Source of the DNA: Deltaproteobacteria bacterium | Lineage (GTDB): Bacteria > Desulfobacterota > Syntrophobacteria > BM002 | Reading direction: 5' to 3' | Assembly (NCBI GenBank): GCA_020353215.1 | Contig: CP070692.1 | Span: 245,133 to 282,032 of the forward strand | Length of the DNA stretch: 36,900 bases | Shown here: piece by piece, positions 34,759 through 36,900 of the stretch | Layout: each line of letters starts with the position of its first letter | Position numbering within the stretch: the stretch's first letter is position 1 | Notes under the pieces: generated by a model | Databases searched by the model: none | Told to the model about the DNA's origin: nothing | Seen by the model: only the letters and a program-made list of their open reading frames with translations | Position numbers and translations under genes: made by a program

Positions 34759-36030
34759 ATGTACGGCGAATTGATAACCGTAGGAGACGAACTGCTCTCA
34801 GGGCTGGTGGTCAACAGTAATGCCGCTAGAATTGCCCACGACTTGGGACTGGCAGGGTTTAGATTGCGCTGGACAACGGTGGTTGGAGATCGAGAAGAGG
34901 ATATTACCGATGCCCTCACCCATGCCATGGGGCGAGCCGCCTTTATCCTGGTCACCGGCGGCTTGGGCCCAACTGACGATGACCGGACCAGTGTTGCAGC
35001 TGCAAGGGCCCTAGGTCGACCTGTCGGACGTGATCCTCTGTCCTGGGAGGTTCTCAACAATCATCTAAAAAAGCTCAACTTGTCCATGACCCCGGGCATC
35101 GCCAAAATGGCCGACCTGCCGGAGGGTGCTAAACGAATTGATCTTGTCGGTCCCCGGGCTGGATTCTATCTGGAGGATTCTGGCACGCCTCTCTTCTTTC
35201 TGCCCGGCATTCCCGAAGAAATGACGGATATGATGGCAAGTTTTGTCCTGCCAACTCTAAAGAAGCAGTTTCCGGGCCGAGCAGAGCTTCGCTCGCGTCT
35301 ACTCCGCACCTTGGGTCTGAGGGAATCTGAAATAAATTACCGTTTGGCCAACCTGGAAACAAAATATCCGGACCTGAACTTCGGTTACCTGCCCCGTTTT
35401 CCAGAAAATCACCTAACCCTAACCGTCCAGGCTGCGACAGCAGCAGCGGCAGAGTCTCTACTGGAAGAGGTCGCTCAAGAAGTGGCCCGGCGGTTGGGGC
35501 TCTATGTCTATGGACAGGGGAACGATTCTTTGGAAAAAGTGGTTGGGCGTCTTCTCCTGGAAAAAGGCCATACGCTGGCTCTCGCTGAATCCTGCACGGG
35601 CGGCCTCATCGCTCATCGCATAACCAATTCTCCTGGGAGTTCCGCCTATTTCGATCGTGCTATCGTGACTTATAGCGATACTGCCAAAGTCGTTCACCTG
35701 TTCGTTTCCCCGAAAATCATTGCTCGGCACGGAGTCGTTAGCCTCCAGGTGGCCGAAGCCATGGTTAGAGGCCTTCAGGAACAAACCAAGGCAACCATGG
35801 CGCTGGCTGTCACCGGCGTCGCTGGGCCGTCGGGCGGTACTCCGGAGATACCGGTAGGTACAGTCTTTCTGGCCCTGCTATGCAATGGAGCTTTGCGAAT
35901 TGAGGGTTTCCAGTTCAGAGTTGAGCGTCTAAAGGTCAAGGGTGCAGCCGCCGCTACTGCACTTGATTGGTTGCGGAGGGCAATGATCGATGATTCTTTC
36001 TTTCCTGGCGGACCACAACGGGACGCCTGA
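34759..36030 (+). CDS. cinA: CinA-like nicotinamide-nucleotide amidohydrolase
   Basis: A 423-residue two-domain protein. ATG 34759 is chosen because AGGGA lies about 9 bases upstream and the family begins with AELITVGDELLSG; a GTG at 34738 is also in frame. The N-terminal MoCF/COG1058 domain (ITVGDELLSGLVVNSNA, LVTGGLGPTDDD) has ADP-ribose pyrophosphatase activity in some members. The C-terminal PncC amidohydrolase domain shows LALAESCTGGLIAHRI, YFDRAIVTYSDTAK and ALAVTGVAGPSGGT. The enzyme recycles nicotinamide mononucleotide to nicotinate mononucleotide in the pyridine nucleotide cycle. It overlaps the next gene, a NadD-like adenylyltransferase, by 41 bases, so the two NAD-salvage steps appear coupled. 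Confidence 0.95.
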   Translation: MYGELITVGDELLSGLVVNSNAARIAHDLGLAGFRLRWTTVVGDREEDITDALTHAMGRAAFILVTGGLGPTDDDRTSVAAARALGRPVGRDPLSWEVLNNHLKKLNLSMTPGIAKMADLPEGAKRIDLVGPRAGFYLEDSGTPLFFLPGIPEEMTDMMASFVLPTLKKQFPGRAELRSRLLRTLGLRESEINYRLANLETKYPDLNFGYLPRFPENHLTLTVQAATAAAAESLLEEVAQEVARRLGLYVYGQGNDSLEKVVGRLLLEKGHTLALAESCTGGLIAHRITNSPGSSAYFDRAIVTYSDTAKVVHLFVSPKIIARHGVVSLQVAEAMVRGLQEQTKATMALAVTGVAGPSGGTPEIPVGTVFLALLCNGALRIEGFQFRVERLKVKGAAAATALDWLRRAMIDDSFFPGGPQRDA

Positions 36031-36703
36031 GTCACAACTTCCGCGCTTGGATCTCATAGTTCGAGCCACTGCCGGCTTGCCTCCCAGCGGCGGGCGCTTG
36101 GGAGTTCTCGGTGGTTCGTACAATCCCCCTACCCGCGCGCATCTTGTGTTAGCCCGTGCAGCAGTTGCCGAGTTTAATCTTCACGAGGTAGTCTTTGTAC
36201 TGTCTGAGCTTCCCCCCCACAAATCCCTCATCGGCGCCTCCATTGACGAGCGCCTCAAAATGATGCGCCTTGGCACCATTGCTCTCCCGTTTATCTCCGT
36301 GGGCCTCTGTACCCATGGCCTGTTTCTGGACATTTGTGTTGCCCTGCGACAGGTCTACCCTCACCACCCTGAGCTGTTCTTCATAACTGGACGTGATGCG
36401 GCTGAGCGGATTCTAACTTGGCACTATGAAGATCCTGAGGAAGCTTTGGCGAGCATGTTTGCTGCTTTCCAGCTATTGGTCTTTGACCGCCAGGGAGAGC
36501 TCCGACTGCCTAACATCCCATTGTTCAAGAAATACGCCAGCCGTATACACTCTTTGACCGTGTCCGAGAATCTCGACCATGTTTCCTCTAGCAAGGTACG
36601 CGAGCGAATACGCGTCGGCTTGTCCATTCGGGATTTGGTGCCTAGGGAGGTGGCTGCTTTCATCGAGCAGAACAATATCTACACGAACCTGTCGGGGGAT
36701 TAA
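35990..36703 (+). CDS. nadD: NadD-like nicotinate-nucleotide adenylyltransferase
   Basis: A 237-residue nucleotidyltransferase. The core begins at about residue 37 with LGVLGGSYNPPTRAHLVLA, where the family usually has GG(T/S)FDPxHxGH; here the first His is Thr and the Gly is Ala. Other NadD features are kept: ELPPHKSLIGASIDERLKMM, FFITGRDAAERILTW and a C-terminal DHVSSSKVRERIRVG with LVPREVAAFI. The ~36-residue N-terminal extension is unusual. It starts inside cinA, with GGAGGG 9 bases before the ATG. The function would be adenylation of nicotinate mononucleotide in NAD synthesis, following CinA's reaction. The altered motif leaves some room for a related nucleotidyltransferase. Confidence 0.85.
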   Translation: MILSFLADHNGTPESQLPRLDLIVRATAGLPPSGGRLGVLGGSYNPPTRAHLVLARAAVAEFNLHEVVFVLSELPPHKSLIGASIDERLKMMRLGTIALPFISVGLCTHGLFLDICVALRQVYPHHPELFFITGRDAAERILTWHYEDPEEALASMFAAFQLLVFDRQGELRLPNIPLFKKYASRIHSLTVSENLDHVSSSKVRERIRVGLSIRDLVPREVAAFIEQNNIYTNLSGD

Positions 36704-36900
36704 TCTGCGGTCCTCCACTCTTACCCGTCGCCCGACTTTGAAGGTTGGCAAGTCTTCAATTCCTAAGAAGACATGCACACCGGAACCTCATGGTAAACTC
36801 CTGTGTTCAACGAACATCTCGACCCTCCAGTTGATTAAAGCGCTTGTCAACTGTAGAAGTAAGACTACGCAGAATGCGAGAAAGATCGGCTGGGGCTACT
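36704..36900. other. Terminal intergenic stretch
   Basis: No gene can be supported. A minus-strand frame is open from the window edge to a TGA at 36807-36809 (about 30 codons) and a plus-strand frame is open from about 36835 to the edge; either could be the end or start of a gene outside the window, but both are too short to judge. Confidence 0.3.

Noticed and set aside
36807-36900. Edge fragment of a minus-strand gene
   Set aside because: Thirty open codons without a recognisable motif are compatible with chance.
1-36900. CRISPR arrays, tRNA, rRNA, complete insertion sequences
   Set aside because: No regularly spaced repeats, cloverleaf, rRNA sequence or transposase gene was seen on reading both strands.

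Overview
The window looks like chromosomal DNA of an anaerobic Desulfobacterota bacterium (former Deltaproteobacteria; a syntroph or sulfate reducer is plausible). The evidence is a complete Rnf complex, a selenocysteine formate dehydrogenase, an FrhB/FdhB-type iron-sulfur protein, an NtrC-type two-component pair, LarC and a long PlsB. This lineage call is inference from gene content; there is no rRNA in the window.

Layout. (1) 1-9374, plus strand: the tail of a GspH/FimT-like pseudopilin, then a minor-pilin operon fimT-pilW-pilV-pilX-pilY1 followed by two small exported proteins. A good sigma-54 type promoter lies about 100 bp upstream of fimT. (2) 9702-14206, minus strand: an Ig/cadherin-like lipoprotein, then a sigma-54 activator response regulator and its membrane histidine kinase. 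(3) 14207-14958: a 750-bp control region with clustered palindromes and a sigma-70-like promoter. (4) 14959-26844, plus strand: rnfC-D-G-E-A-B, a response-regulator/flavin-reductase fusion, an RseC-like protein, an FdhB/FrhB-like Fe-S protein, ApbE and a selenocysteine-containing FdhF. (5) 27213-36703, plus strand: plsB, lon, larC, pgpA-like, cinA and a nadD-like gene, with ordinary housekeeping spacing.

How the genes fit together. Rnf couples ferredoxin oxidation or reduction to NAD and an ion gradient. Here its RnfB subunit carries a whole GltD-like FAD/NAD(P)H oxidoreductase domain. ApbE attaches FMN to RnfG and RnfD. The FdhB-like protein and FdhF can move electrons between formate and this system. 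A receiver domain fused to a flavin-reductase domain sits in the middle of the block and overlaps rseC. I regard the Rnf-GltD / REC-flavin reductase / RseC / FdhB-like / ApbE / selenoprotein FdhF block as the most unusual part of the window: a candidate formate-linked, phosphorylation-responsive electron-transfer module. The NtrC-type regulator may drive the sigma-54 promoter of the pilin operon, but this link is inferred.

No CRISPR array, tRNA, rRNA or intact insertion sequence was seen.
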